Positions 44,501 to 55,999 of a DNA stretch of 64,000 nucleotides are shown here, in pieces. The notes below the pieces were generated by a model. The model was given only the letters and a program-made list of their open reading frames with translations, did not search any database and was not told the DNA's origin. The DNA is from Capitella teleta (Eukaryota; Annelida; Polychaeta; Capitellidae), in NCBI GenBank assembly GCA_000328365.1, contig KB298217.1, positions 38,375 to 102,374 of the forward strand, read 5' to 3'. The position numbers and the translations under genes were made by a program. Numbering within the stretch: the first letter of the stretch is position 1; each line of letters starts with the position of its first letter.

Positions 44501-47500
44501 GCTTCAGACTGCATGAGACTTTGTCAAGAAGAGACATCCTTTGATTGTGTTTCTTTTGATTACAACTATTTAGCTAGGACCTGTTATCTGTCGATCTATG
44601 GCCGATTTACACATAAACTCTCCATGAGCGGTACTTACCAATACTATGAGTTGGATTGCAATCGTTAGTAGTTATGATTGCATAGAACAGCAGCGTGAAT
44701 TATACTTTTTTTACAGCCAACTTCCCGGAAAATTGCCAATGGGAAGGCCCTGTGAAAGGCAAATATCTGAGTGGCAACGACTTTATGACTGTGACTGGCA
44801 TTGACGCTGAGAGCTGCAAACAGACATGCGAAGAGGAATGCAGTTTCCATTGTACATCATTTGACTACATCCCATCATCGAAGAAGTGTTTACTGCAGAG
44901 TGTCAATCGATACCAAAAGGTTCTTTCGAGCAGCGCATCTTATGAATACTACGAGAGAAACTGCTATAGTACGTTCAATTGACTGCCATTAAGTTTTTTT
45001 TGGGGGAAAATATGTATGTGTTAATTTCAGACGAATTCAAGACTTGCAGCCCAGATGTAGACGCAGATTGGACTGGACCTATCTACGGCGTCAGTCTGAA
45101 GGGTTTCACCAACTACAAGACTATCAGTAGTATATCGGTCGATGCTTGCAAAACAGCTTGCCTGCAGGCCGATGGCTTCCACTGTCGATCCTTTAGATGG
45201 CTGAGATCGAATAGCAACTGTTACCTTTCTAGCTTCAGCAGGTAGGAATTCTCAATACTATATATCCCAAGCACATAATCATTATCTTCAAAAGCGATGA
45301 ATATGAAATTGTTGATGATCTCAACTACAATTTCTACCAACTCGAGTCATGTGACGGAGAGCTTCCTGAGCTCGATGACAGTGAGTCTGCAAACATTTTT
45401 AACCATGCAGTACTATATACATGCTCATAATTACATATATTATCCCATTTCCTTACAGCTGAAGCTATGGAGTGTGTCCCTGACGAGTTTTGTAAGTTAA
45501 CTGCGGTTGAAGAAATATAGTTACGTTGATAATTTCTTCTTAGACGTGGCTACCTGCGCTTGCTCCGGAGATCCACATTGTTATTCCTTCGATGGCAAAT
45601 GGCTCCACTTTCAAGGATCTTGCTACTACACGACTGCCAGAGACAACTGTGTAAATGGCGTCCCGACCAAACAGCCAACGTGGGAAGTCATCCAGAACAA
45701 CGACGGAACTGGCGTATCTTACGTGAGGCAAGCACAGATCAATCTCTACGACCTGGACTTGGTAAGCTTGCCAAATGTCTTTTTATGGAATCGCTTAATT
45801 TCCAATAAATGTTTCCTCCACAAGGAAATTGGTCTGTACAACGGCCGCGTTACGGTTAACGGTGTTAACGTACCAGGATCTCCTATGAGATACGCAGATG
45901 GCAAAGTTAAGATCACCCTTGGCGGTCAAACGGTGAGCACTCATCGCAAAGAAAATTGGAAATCTGATTAAGAATTTCCAGGGGCACAGCTATAATTATG
46001 TTACAGTAATTGGAGCTATGTATTACACCCATATAATGTAGCACGGTGTTTGTAATTATATGACGTTGTTTGTTCACAGATTGTCACTGTGAAAGGTGGA
46101 GTGCAAGTCAAGTTCAGCAGTAGTTACATTTCTGTTGGCGTCCTCACTCCAATGCGCGAAAATGTTTGCGGACTCTGTGGTAACTTTGACGGTGATGTAA
46201 GCAATGAGTGGACAATTGGAAACTCCAAATATTGCATGAAGAAATACCCAAATGCAGTTCCTGGTCAAGTGGTATGTTTCTGACTTTTCTTTGTCTCTAC
46301 TTGAAATGAACCACATCACAGACGAACGATTTGAATGTCATGGGAACATCATGGACTGCCATGATGGATGAAGCAGAGGCCTCGTGCATCAACAACTGTC
46401 CAAATCCACCGCCACCATCTGGATGTGATACGGAGAGTGGTTTCAAAGCAGAAGAGCACTGTGACCTTCTGCAGAGCACATCTGGAGCATTTAAGGTAAG
46501 GTCGGAGGCTCAAGAGCAAAAGTTCAAGTTTTCGTTATTCAGACATGCTTGGCGAAGATGACAGAATTCCAAAAGGCTGAGATTTTCGACAATTGTGTCT
46601 TCGATGCTTGCAATTTGAATAACTATGAGGACATCGTATGCAGACACGCGGCATCAGTGGCGAAAATTTGCACAGACCAATATAACCTGAAGATTACATG
46701 GAGAACCTCCACCTTCTGTCGTGAGTGAATCTACCGCATGTGTTTCATCTATCTTATATTCCAATGTAAAGCAATGGAGTGTGAAGGTGAAAATACGGAA
46801 TACCAGGCATGCGGCAACCCCTGTTACCCTACGTGTGGCGACCGGGAAGGAGAGAACTGTGGTGACCTGGGGCCATGCGGGGAAGGCTGCTTCTGCAAAA
46901 AAGGATTTGTCTTTGATGGAAAGAAAGATTGCATCTCTGTTGACAATTGTGGTTGCAAAGTGGAGGATCTTGGCATCTACATCAACGTAAGAAAGATGTT
47001 TCATTTTGATGTGTATTAATAATATAAACCGAATTGAGGTGTAATATAAGGCGTCACTCAAAAATGAACAGTTTACCTATACGAAAGGTAATCCGTTGAT
47101 CAATGCATGTAATTATTCAGGTTGGAGATTCATACAAGGCCGATGATTGCTCAACATCCTGCACCTGCGAGGAGGCCGGAGCTGATCTTGTCTGTGAAGA
47201 CATGTCGTGCAGCGAAAACTACATTTGTGGAAGCAAAAACGGCGAACCGACATGCGTCTGCGAAGCGCCATTCGTCGAGGAGAATGACAAATGCATTGGT
47301 GCGTGGTCGTCATACTTGTCGATTCCCTCTTCTGAGTGCGTATGTTTTCAGAGTTGCCCTATCCTTGCGAGGGTGACGATCAGCTTCAGTGTTTCACTTG
47401 CGACACTTTCACCGATGATGATTGCTTTGAATTTGGGTCTCTGCAGTTCTGCGAAGGAGATGAGGTTGGTTAACACTGCATGTTATTTGTCTGGCTATGA

Positions 47501-48224
47501 ATGCTTGACCCAAAAGCCGATGTGCACGTACCAAGTGACCAAGAACGCTGAGGCTGTAGTGACCAAAGTAAAGCGTGGCTGCGGAAAGAAGCCCGACTGC
47601 CTCCCTGATAGCATTGGCCTCGGAATTCTCTTTTGTCAATCAGCTGCCGATGGCACACAAACATGCTCTCGATGTAATTATGGAGACACCGACAAAGATG
47701 GCGAGGGAGACATCGAAACCTCTGACTGTGACATTCCACTCAAACCAAGTAAGACGTCAATCTTGCCAAAATCAACACACGTTTCTTAAATCATCTGCTT
47801 CAGCCACACCGCCCCCTGAAAATCCTTGTGCGATGCCCATGGCCGCTGGAACCGGAAATACTAAGGCTACCAAGTACTATTACGATGCTAAGACCGAGAC
47901 ATGCATCAAATTCAAGTATTCTGGAGCCGGAGGAAACGAAAATAACTTTGATTCCAAAGCTGATTGTGAGCAGTCGTGTGGTCCCTCACCTCCAGGTATT
48001 GCTCTTCGTATATCTATAGCACCTAATGTTGTCTTACCTTTGATTTATAGAAATTTGCACCTTGCCGGTTGATAAGGGAGACGGCACAGGAAAGAAACAA
48101 ATGCGCTACATGTACGACTCCAAGAAGAGGAAGTGCAAGAAGTTCAAGTACAGCGGGTCGGGTGGAAACGAGAATAACTTCGAGAACAAGAAACTGTGCA
48201 AGAAAGCATGCATGGTACGCTGAA
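38507..48224 (+). CDS. Giant secreted PAN/apple-array, vWD, Ly6 and Kunitz protein
   Basis: About 35 coding exons and over 2,000 residues. Exon 1 (38507-38558) encodes the signal peptide MKVYPGGCLLLALVALSG. Then come 18 PAN/apple-like domains (38624-45380), a short linker, vWD (45543 on; CSGDPHCYSFDGKW and GLCGNFDGD), C8 (46321-46723), TIL (about 46770-46987), a VWC-like exon (about 47122-47300), a Ly6/uPAR three-finger domain (about 47350-47748; CFTC, then a 52-nt intron at about 47467-47518, then CTYQV), and two Kunitz domains (47805-47995 and 48052-48224). The stop is TGA after CMVR, or a nearby TAA if a last short intron is used. Introns between domains are short and phase 1. PAN domains bind proteins or glycans, and vWD-C8-TIL units drive multimer assembly, so a mucus, adhesive or pathogen-binding matrix is inferred. 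I do not know this exact architecture from named proteins. Confidence 0.87.
38624..45380 (+). repeat. 18 PAN/apple-like domains in six A-A-B triplets
   Basis: Domains start at about 38624, 38930, 39252, 40252, 40555, 40865, 41270, 41571, 41985, 42328, 42632, 42935, 43332, 43669, 43972, 44383, 44718 and 45031. The core pattern is C, then ECKxAC, FxCxSFDY, CYLQxVNR and YYERDC. Types A1 and A2 start CxW (KCSW, ECIW, KCAW). Every third domain (B) starts Cys, then Trp after 6-8 further residues, and ends YYEL-type, two residues, Cys (HELLSC, FELEKC, YELIGC, YEIVSC, YELEEC, YQLESC). Five of the six B domains have an extra phase-2 intron after the CYL(Q)xxxxR site; the third B (about 41985) lacks it. 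Confidence 0.9.
45543..48224 (+). other. C-terminal vWD-C8-TIL, Ly6 and Kunitz block
   Basis: The vWD is spread over about four exons. TIL shows CGNPCYPTCGDREGENC. The Ly6 pattern is CFTC, DDC, FCEGDE, MC and ends CSRCNYGDT. The Kunitz domains read CAMPMAAGTG with FKYSGAGGNENNF, and CTLPVDKGDGTG with FKYSGSGGNENNF: both keep the fold residues but lack the second and fourth conserved cysteines. Confidence 0.82.
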
Positions 48225-48324
48225 TCAATATTACTGAATTCGTCCTCCAAATCATATCTTATTGCAGTCATAACGGGATTAAGTTGACGACTTCATTCAC
48301 ATGGGGTATCTATGGCTATTGGAC

Positions 48325-48330
48325 AATAAA
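48325..48330 (+). terminator. Poly(A) signal of the PAN-array gene
   Basis: AATAAA in GGACAATAAAATAT, about 100 nt after the stop codon. Confidence 0.65.
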
Positions 48331-48339
48331 ATATATTGC

Positions 48340-50385
48340 AAATTGTGTAGGCTTCTGCTCTTGATTCATACTTCACATTCACTATTATATAATTACTACA
48401 AGTGATTAAGTTGATATTAGATACGTGGTACTTATTCAGTTGCTGTCACCAATGAAAAAATTTCGGCGTGGCATAACTATATAATGCCGGCTCGAGCTGA
48501 TAAGGCAGATCAGTGACTCACAAGCGGCAATCATCAAAATACCCGTCTTGTATTTCCAACTTGCAGTATTAGGAATTGGACCCTGACTGAGAATCGTGGA
48601 TGTCGATTATGACTCAGTCTATTCCATAGATTTTAGTGGAGACAAATGACAAATTATCACCATGTCCGCAACTAATTTATCCATGAAGCTATTAATAGTA
48701 CTCATATCCTCATATCATGGAAACAAAAAAACTATTAATAGTAAAAACTACGCTGCGCATACTATGCAGCAAAAGGCACTTTTAATAAGTTGGCGCTGCC
48801 CCAATCCCCGACCAGCTGAGATGATCCGAGCGATGCGCGAGTTTTCGTCTATGAAACATTGTGCACATTTGTTCACCTTTATTTTACCTTATTTAATCCA
48901 CTTACACTGCTAGAAGCTAAATTTCATCATTGCTCCGAAAATGAACTTGGTTTGGTTAACATCCGATGATAAAGATGACTTCTAAGGGATTTTATGTACA
49001 ATAACAGCGTATTTCGGGCACTTTGCTTAATGTCAATAAGTCCGTCGCCATGACAACGGTGCGTCGGAATTGCGATTTTTCATTGAATAATGCATTATTT
49101 TGTTGAACTAGGGTCAATTTTGTTTCATCGTACTCATTATAGGGCTGGTAATAGATGCAAGAATATTGTTCCTTTTTGTTTATTGTCTTTGAAGCGCGAA
49201 AAGGTCAAAGCGGCAGCCCTAACATCAATCCACACCTGCGCGTGAGTGTATTTCACAGCGCAATTGTTAAAAAGCGGTTTGAGAAGCAAACGTCAACAAT
49301 CGCTACAGGATGACGTGGAGGAATACATCAGCTTCGCGGCCCAGACGGTTAGTGTGGGTCATGAGGGTACAAGGCTATACGGGCGAGATGTGGCTGCCTT
49401 CGTGAGCCCCGGTCCCAGTTATAATTATATGCACCGAAGTGTTCGTCTTCGTTTCAGTCTTTGCCATTGGAAACATTGTGTATGTTGACGCAGTGACTCC
49501 AATACTACATCAATTATGCACTAGTTGGATGGTAAGCTCCAAGCTCGTGATAAGCGAAGACTCAACCAAGTATTATATTAGTGCCTCCAACGCGTTGTGT
49601 CAAAAATGGGTTCTGCAAAGAGTATCTTGGTGTGTGGTTTGTACGGGACGAGTGAGCACTAGAGAGAGAGAGAGTCCATAGGAAATATTCGTCTTATATA
49701 CTAAATCGCAGTTGTACGGCAGCCTGTGATTCTCATAGACAGTGCAGTAGATCGGTGCCTTCCAAGTATTTGCTATCTGACAGTGCTGGATGCGCTAGCT
49801 CTCCGGTTCTTTGTTCTCGGCGAACTTCTGACCGCCAGTATTCGCTAATTGCACGTTGGCCTTCTGACCTCTCAGTATTCGCTGATTGCCTCTTGGGAGA
49901 TGGAAGCAATCCCGTGCACGCGCTGCCCGAAGGTCTATATGCATGGGCAGAGTTTATATAATCATAATTACATATGCTATAATGAAACATCATGTAAAGT
50001 AGTTAGAAGCATCCACGTAATCTTAACATATGTTTCGATCACTAGAGATTCACGCCCAGGTGATGATTAGTGACAAGAAAGAATGTGCTAACGAAAAGAA
50101 AACTATAAACTGGTATTCATCATTCTGCAGACATTCTTCCTCTTCAAGAACACGGCGTGAGTGATTCCTTATGTATATTTACGTATAAAGTTAATTTACT
50201 GGCTTTGGCGTTCAAACTATGGCCGAATGGACAGTCTAATGAATAAGAGTACACAACTGTGCTGTCACAAATTGTGAGCTAAGTTGCCAATCAGAGTTGT
50301 AATTCTTTACAATATTTTTGTCATCCTTGGATTCGTAACTTGGATTGAAAGATACAGCATTGCGACCCAAAATCAGTTATGTGAA
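48340..50385. other. Intergenic region, no recognised gene
   Basis: Short frames only. A roughly 39-bp direct repeat lies at about 49822-49890 (CTTCTGACC, then CAGTATTCGCT, twice), and a short GA run at about 49663-49674. Confidence 0.4.
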
Positions 50386-50389
50386 TTTT

Positions 50390-50658
50390 GGGAACAATTG
50401 TTGAACACCCTAACTTCTGGGCTGGTGTGGGGGCTTCCCTGGTTGTGTGACCCCGTGCCTTGTGCGGGCGGCGCAAGCAGTGCTTTCTGCCAAGGAGCAC
50501 ACACATTTTGTGTAACCAGATGCTTCATTTCGACACTGTGAAATGTGTTATGCTGTGGTGGACATGAGAGTTTTCCAACCCGGCGAGTTGCCTATCTGGG
50601 AATCGAACCCACGACCGTCTGCACGCTAGCAAGTGCGGTTGCACTGCGCCATCGCTAA
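50390..50658 (-). mobile_element. tRNA-derived SINE
   Basis: On the minus strand, an A-box-like AGCGATGGCGCAGTGC (50641-50656) and a perfect B box GGTTCGATTCC (50599-50611) are spaced as in a tRNA. The acceptor and D-arm pairing do not hold, so it is a tRNA-derived element and not a tRNA gene. A body of about 200 bp without coding capacity follows, to about 50390. Confidence 0.6.
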
Positions 50659-50903
50659 TGCAAAATGTGAGAATACAGTAAACATAGTTGAAGTTATACC
50701 AGGCTATTGTTTATTCAAATGTTTGTAACTTGATATCAAGCATGGTCTATCTTATTGTTGGTATAAAATTGGCAAAAATTGTTAAATCAACAGGCGATTT
50801 TATTCAACCTCAGCATCGAGTCGATGTTCTAGTGATGAGGATCAATTTCTGGATAAACCAAAGACAGTTAAATGGCAAATGCAGACTGGCCAAAGTGACA
50901 TAC

Positions 50904-51539
50904 CTCCCAAATCGATACTCTCCATGTTGGTCCAGAAGGTAGCGTAGTTCTGGACAACAGTAGCCCTGAAGTGCGGAATGAATGCATAGGTAAAAGTCAC
51001 AGATTATGAATGTGGCTAAGGGCTCCCGTACTTAATGACGATTCCATCGGCGGACACGCCGTCGGGCAGGTAGAACGCCGTATAGACGGTGTCCTTGGCC
51101 TCAGAACTGGAATGACTGATGCTATCCCCCTGGTTGTCACAATTCATCAACTTAGACTTGGAATCCCTGCAATCGAGAATGCAGGCGAGGCGTACTTCAA
51201 ACAAAGAGACTCACTTTGGCTCGAAACGTCCGACCAGATTACCATTCGAATCGACGGCCTGCATCATGAAACCCAAGAAAGCCCCGGAGTCAGCAATGAT
51301 GGCGACTGCAGTGAATTAAAGATGAAGCAATATTCAGATACTGGATTCAAGTTCTCACCGTCGAAATGGTCGTCATGGTAATGCAAATCAAACTCATAAG
51401 GGGGCTCAGAGGTCTGAGGTGGAACTCCGTGCGATGGCGTCCTGTTTCCACATGCAGAGCTCGGGGGTCCTGATGACAAGGCAAGGGTCAGAGAAGCCTG
51501 GATGGCCAGTGCTAGGATGATGCCTGTTGCTCTCAGCAT
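50904..51539 (-). CDS. Secreted Reeler-domain protein (defence-protein type)
   Basis: Exons: 51539-51359, 51305-51215, 51166-51032 and 50965 to about 50904. The signal peptide is MLRATGIILALAIQASLTLA. The Reeler fold is read from SACGNRTPSHGVPPQTS, the FLGFMMQAVDSNG strand, CDNQGDSISHSS and ATVVQNYATFWTN. These match the usual Reeler order (CxxMxPxHGxxPQ, F.GFxLQAR, ATVVQ.....FW). Single-Reeler secreted proteins include insect immune-induced defence proteins such as Noduler; Reeler also occurs in ferric-chelate reductase-like and reelin proteins. The exon 3 donor (ATTAA|GTACGG) is weak. The 3' end is uncertain: exon 4 may splice at GGGAG|GTATGT, or read on to a TGA at 50842. The product is at least 155 residues. 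No DOMON or cytochrome b561 part is seen. Confidence 0.78.
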
Positions 51540-51575
51540 TGTGAATCGTGTGATGTTACAGTTACTCTCTTCAGC

Positions 51576-51587
51576 ATATTATATACA
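51576..51587 (-). promoter_or_regulatory. TATA box of the Reeler gene
   Basis: GTATATAATATG on the minus strand, 40-50 bp before the ATG. The leader would be very short (about 10-20 nt). Confidence 0.5.
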
Positions 51588-53258
51588 TGATCTGCATGGG
51601 AACATCGACAGTTGGGCTGCGTCCTAATGCGTTTGCGTTTAGCATACGGAGGACGTCTTGACCTCATAATGTGCTATATACAGTAACCTTGGTTGACATG
51701 TGAAAGAAACGTGAAAGGTGCAATTACAAATAGAGTGCTACACGTGCACGTTTCACGTTACTCTGTTGTTTAACTGTGTATTGGCTGCATTGATTTTAAT
51801 TAAGTTACCTCTTTCTGGTAACAGACGCTGCTAAGTAACTGTAACTAAGTCCTCTTTAGAAGTCCTTTTCGACACTCGAGTACATACCGGTGAATATGGG
51901 GGAGTCACACATGTTTCACATTACTGCACTTTTAACTGAACCATGGTTGTAATTACTTGAAAATTTTCTTTTGGTTTTCAGATAACAGTGGGTAAAGGGC
52001 AAAGTTCGCTGTACGAATCGGCTCATTGCACCTTCTGGCTACCAGTACTGGCGTAATATGAACATGGCCACTCAAATTAACTAAATGTCTAGGACATGAG
52101 TCCTGTAAAACTTGTATTTTTTATTTATTTTTTTTTTTTTTTTTAATTTCGCCATTCATTCCAAAATAAGGCGAATTGCAAAAATCAAGCCAAGTAGTAA
52201 CATAGGCATGCACAAGTTTTTCAAATGATTTTCTGTTAAAAAAAAAATTCTTAATTCGAGACAGAATATTGAGCTGAAAGTAAGAATTATTAATGACATG
52301 AATCTAAAACTTTTAGATGAAGTATTTGATGATTTTTTGAGCGAATATTTGGAGCCAAAGTACGAAGAGATCGTTCAGAATCAGCTCTTATCTGCAGGAA
52401 TTGATGCATTATATAATTGAAGACAATTTTGAAAACAACAACTTGCAATTTAAAGAGAACATCAAACTCTGATTGTTGCATGCAATCGAGATTAATTTTT
52501 AGGTTTTACTATATTAAATTAAAATAAATTAAAAATTCTAGTACAACACTCCATATCATTTGCAGTCTATAATTATCATTACTTATTGTTTTGCTGCCAC
52601 TGATTCTATCATTAATGCTTTCAATGCAATTTCAAATAAGTTTTCGGACATTATGCACCTTGGAAAAGCAAAGCAAAGCAAGTAATTGCCATTTAAATGA
52701 TTTAATGTGAATGGCTTTTAAAGTTCTCAATACAAAATGTCATAAATCTCAGTCTTTTATGAATAGGCCAACAATGTTTAATGGAATCACAAGAGCATAC
52801 GGATTGTGAACAAAGTGAAACAAAGGAGCTCACTCGTAAAATTTCATTTCACAATGAGTATTTCAATATAATAGAACAGTTTAAAATAAACTATACAAAA
52901 TACTCATGAAAGGGAAGAGCCACGAGGACAAAATTTACAGATAAAAACAGCCTTTAAAATACATGTAAATGAAATCTATAGCTGGTGCCCCTCCATGAAA
53001 AAAAAATGTATTTGTACTTGAACTTGTGCTTGATCAAAACAGAGTGGTCAGCGATGCTAATCAGACACCAGAATAATAAGGACCAATCAATGACAAATTA
53101 AATCCCTCATTCATTAACGAATGAACCTTATGAATTCTAACAAATGCCATTACATGGAGAATGAAGTTACTATAAAAAAAGAGTAAAATATACTCTCGGA
53201 CTCCAATCACACATTCGGTTCAAGAGTTTTGCGTCAACTTGACTACCATGTATATTTT

Positions 53259-53432
53259 ATGTCCTTATTTGCTTTAGCCGCCTTCATTTTGTGGTGTATA
53301 TATAGCGGCAAAGTGAGCATGATTATGACAAATGATAATCAAAGCTTTTATGATGACAAGATGCGTGACTTGCCGTCTCTTCAAGTTAACCAACGCCTCC
53401 TGATTAAAGTCGACAGTTGCAGTCTGAAATGA
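53259..53432 (+). CDS. Possible 57-residue membrane or secreted peptide
   Basis: The frame starts MSLFALAAFILWCIYSG, a good signal-anchor, then a polar tail ending in SCSLK. A TATA-like TATAAAAAAA lies at 53171, about 90 bp upstream. An earlier ATG in another frame with a better context (53248) lies in the way, and GGCAAA|GTGAGC inside could be a splice donor. No family is recognised. It may be chance. Confidence 0.18.
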   Translation: MSLFALAAFILWCIYSGKVSMIMTNDNQSFYDDKMRDLPSLQVNQRLLIKVDSCSLK

Positions 53433-53819
53433 TTCGCTGCTACGTAAACATACATATAGTAATGATATAACGAATAACACAAACCGGATTTTCTCTCACG
53501 AACCCAGATATGAGTGAACAGTTGTTTTGACGTCGTTCAACGAAGCGCCACAATCGTGATTGCATCAACAGCGTCTCTTTCGAGAGCTGTGCATCTTGTC
53601 ATTTCAGATTCGTTTTCACAATTACAACTCGCAATCATAACGCCTTCGTGCGGCTCACTTCCATGCCGGTGTAACGTTATGATTGCAAGTTGGTTTCCTC
53701 AGTGACCCCACAGTGTTATGAAGATCTCGCACAGCAATTGAGGCAATGTTCAGCAGATTCCTGATTAGACCGATTGGAGGTCCCTTGGTATAACGTCAAA
53801 ACGACTACTTGGCGCCGGT

Positions 53820-53876
53820 TTCAAAGAAAAAGAAGAAAAAGAAAAAGAAAAAGAAAGAAAGAAGAAAAAGAAGTTC
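53820..53876. repeat. Purine (GA-rich) tract
   Basis: AAAGAAAAAGAAG-type run of about 57 bases, purine only on the + strand. Confidence 0.85.
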
Positions 53877-54947
53877 CCCAGACGCCTAATTAATTCCTGG
53901 GTAGTGATTATAATTATCTTAAGATGATAAAATCGCGCGACAGTTTTTGGGGACTTTGAAACTGGCCTATATATAGATTGGCTGTCAAACTCAAATACAC
54001 GTATATAATATTTATTTCGCAAGTACATCATACATGCAATATGAATGCGAGAAAAAAAAAATGAAATCATTTGAGGATATAATAAAGGCTCAAACAATTA
54101 AAATATATTGCTTACACGTGAGAAAACCTATGGCAGGGTGGCCCCCTTGATTTTGTATGCTATCTTATTTTTTATCGAATTACATCAGTTTTGTTGCCGG
54201 TTAATATAGGGCTTCCTATTAAAGGTGCCCAGATTGGGGGGGGGGGGGTCTGAAAATACATTTGAGGAAAGAATATTAAAAGGTTTTATAGCATTTTATA
54301 GCACAAAATCAATCAACTTTTTAAAGAATGTTTCTGTTTGATGCTATCGTCATTCTGATGTTGATGTTTCCTTGTTAGGCTTCTTCTGAAATGTGACCTT
54401 GGATCTTGGGTGGCAATAGGGAACATTGTCCTGATGTACTTAGGTTCTTCCTCTATAGCACAACTTGCTTATAGAACATTGTTACATGACTTGTCTTTCT
54501 TCTCATAGTAATTAGGCTGTCGACTGCATCCAGCTCACGAATTCTTAATAGTTGTATTTTGAAATTCGTCGAGTTTGCTCAGACAATTATCTCCGGCGTG
54601 AGATATATGGAGATATGGAGACTTATAGCTTTTTAGAATTAGCCTATACGGCTATATACCAGATAGCCTGATAGGCATATAGCGCATCTTCTCATTGCGA
54701 AAACTAATGTAGTTTTTTCACTGTCAAGGAAGCCATTCACAAATTCGCACACAATAGAAATATACATGATTTTGAACAACATCTACCCGACATACAATTG
54801 GACATTGTTGTGTTCAAATAACACAACACGCAACAAGGTCTACTTTAAAGCTCACGCATTTTTTCTTCACAGTTTGAGTCATTTTATCGAGCCGAACCCA
54901 AGCTCCCTATCCATTGGATAAAATCCCCTGCTGCATATGGAAGTTTA

Positions 54948-55991
54948 TTAATCTACTAGTATTTTTGCGTAATCAAACATCTCAAAATCATCGGCAAACG
55001 TAGCTTGTAATTTATCAATTTGCTGTTGCGTCAGCCGAGACCTGTATTCGTTGAGCACAATTTTCGAGTTTAGTTGCATGGAATTCCGTCGCGGGAAAAT
55101 ATCACTGGATTCATTGAAGAGAGTCTTGAGCACCTGAGTGGTATCTTCGTCAAAGGTGTCATAATTGATGATGTACGTGTATCGCACCTGGCACGGCAAA
55201 CACAGGCGCTGGTATGTAGTCCAGTGTTCATCGGTTTTCCAACCACCCTGTATCAACCACGTGACGAACTCTTCGAACTTTACATCACGTGATCTGGAAC
55301 TATTCTTTCGGTGCCGTCGAATGATCCTGCGGTCATATTTGGCGTGGAAGACTTTTGTGTGTCTGTTGTGTTTCTCTAATTTTTCCCTGAAAGCGGAAAC
55401 TAAGCGTTCGAATGGATTGCGAACGACGAGAAATTTGGGGAATGTATCGATGATATGCGCCCGCTGCTGCATTGTGAACGTGTTCAGTTCAACGATGCCG
55501 ATGGAGCGCATGAAACTGCGGTTGTGTACGGGGATGTTTAGCATGGAAGCAAACGAAGAAGTGCGGTTGCTCAGGTGAGCTAGGATAGTTCGCCAACTGG
55601 AACATGCTGCCTTTGGAATGGCGCAGTACACGATGCCATGGTGTGTGTCCACCACGATGTTATACGGCAGAGAGAGCGCTGTGCTGACGTTTCTCAGCTG
55701 ACATATTTCGGTGACGCGATTCACCCTCAGTCTTTGGGTTTCTGCCCAGGTGAAGTTCCTCTCAGACGTATTGTAGGCACCTGTTGCAAATAATCAATAC
55801 AAGTGGAATGTTGTATACTACTCACCATTAATCTGAAAGCTGTTCAGATTCTCAATGCGCTGTTTGAGTGAAAATGTTTGACGGTTCGCATAGATGAAGA
55901 GGATGACAGCAGAGGCGATCAGAGGAGAGATTTTAAGACAGACAAAGGGTCGCAATATGAAGATCCGCCTGACTGCCTCCTCGTTCGACAT
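54948..55991 (-). CDS. Golgi carbohydrate sulfotransferase (CHST8-14 / HNK-1 family)
   Basis: Two exons: 55991-55826 and 55780-54948 (intron 45 nt, phase 1), giving 332 residues. This is a type II membrane protein: a short cytoplasmic N-terminus with basic residues, a membrane anchor at about residues 14-35 (PFVCLKISPLIASAVILFIY), a stem, then the catalytic domain. The 5'-phosphosulfate loop is PKAACSSWR. The 3'-phosphate motif is VVRNPFERLVSAFREK, matching RxPxxRxxSxF. The C-terminal ADDFEMFDY is typical of the Sulfotransfer_2 family. It would move sulfate from PAPS onto GalNAc or a related sugar of chondroitin or N-glycans in the Golgi; the precise acceptor cannot be told. It could sulfate glycans of the secreted neighbours, but that is only inference from position. 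Confidence 0.88.
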
Positions 55992-55999
55992 TTCTGAGA

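Larger units (their letters stand above)
51600..54940. other. AT-rich intergenic region
   Basis: No recognised gene except a doubtful small open frame at 53259. It holds a GA-rich purine tract (53820-53876) and a G run (about 54236-54249). Confidence 0.4.

Noticed and set aside
47455-47525. Frame break inside the Ly6/uPAR domain
   Set aside because: A 52-nt GT-AG intron (GAG|GTTGGT to AAAAG|CCG) restores the expected cysteine spacing, so no break is needed.
50576-50656. Functional tRNA gene
   Set aside because: The A and B boxes are good, but the acceptor ends do not pair and the D-arm lacks the usual GG, so a tRNA-derived SINE fits better.
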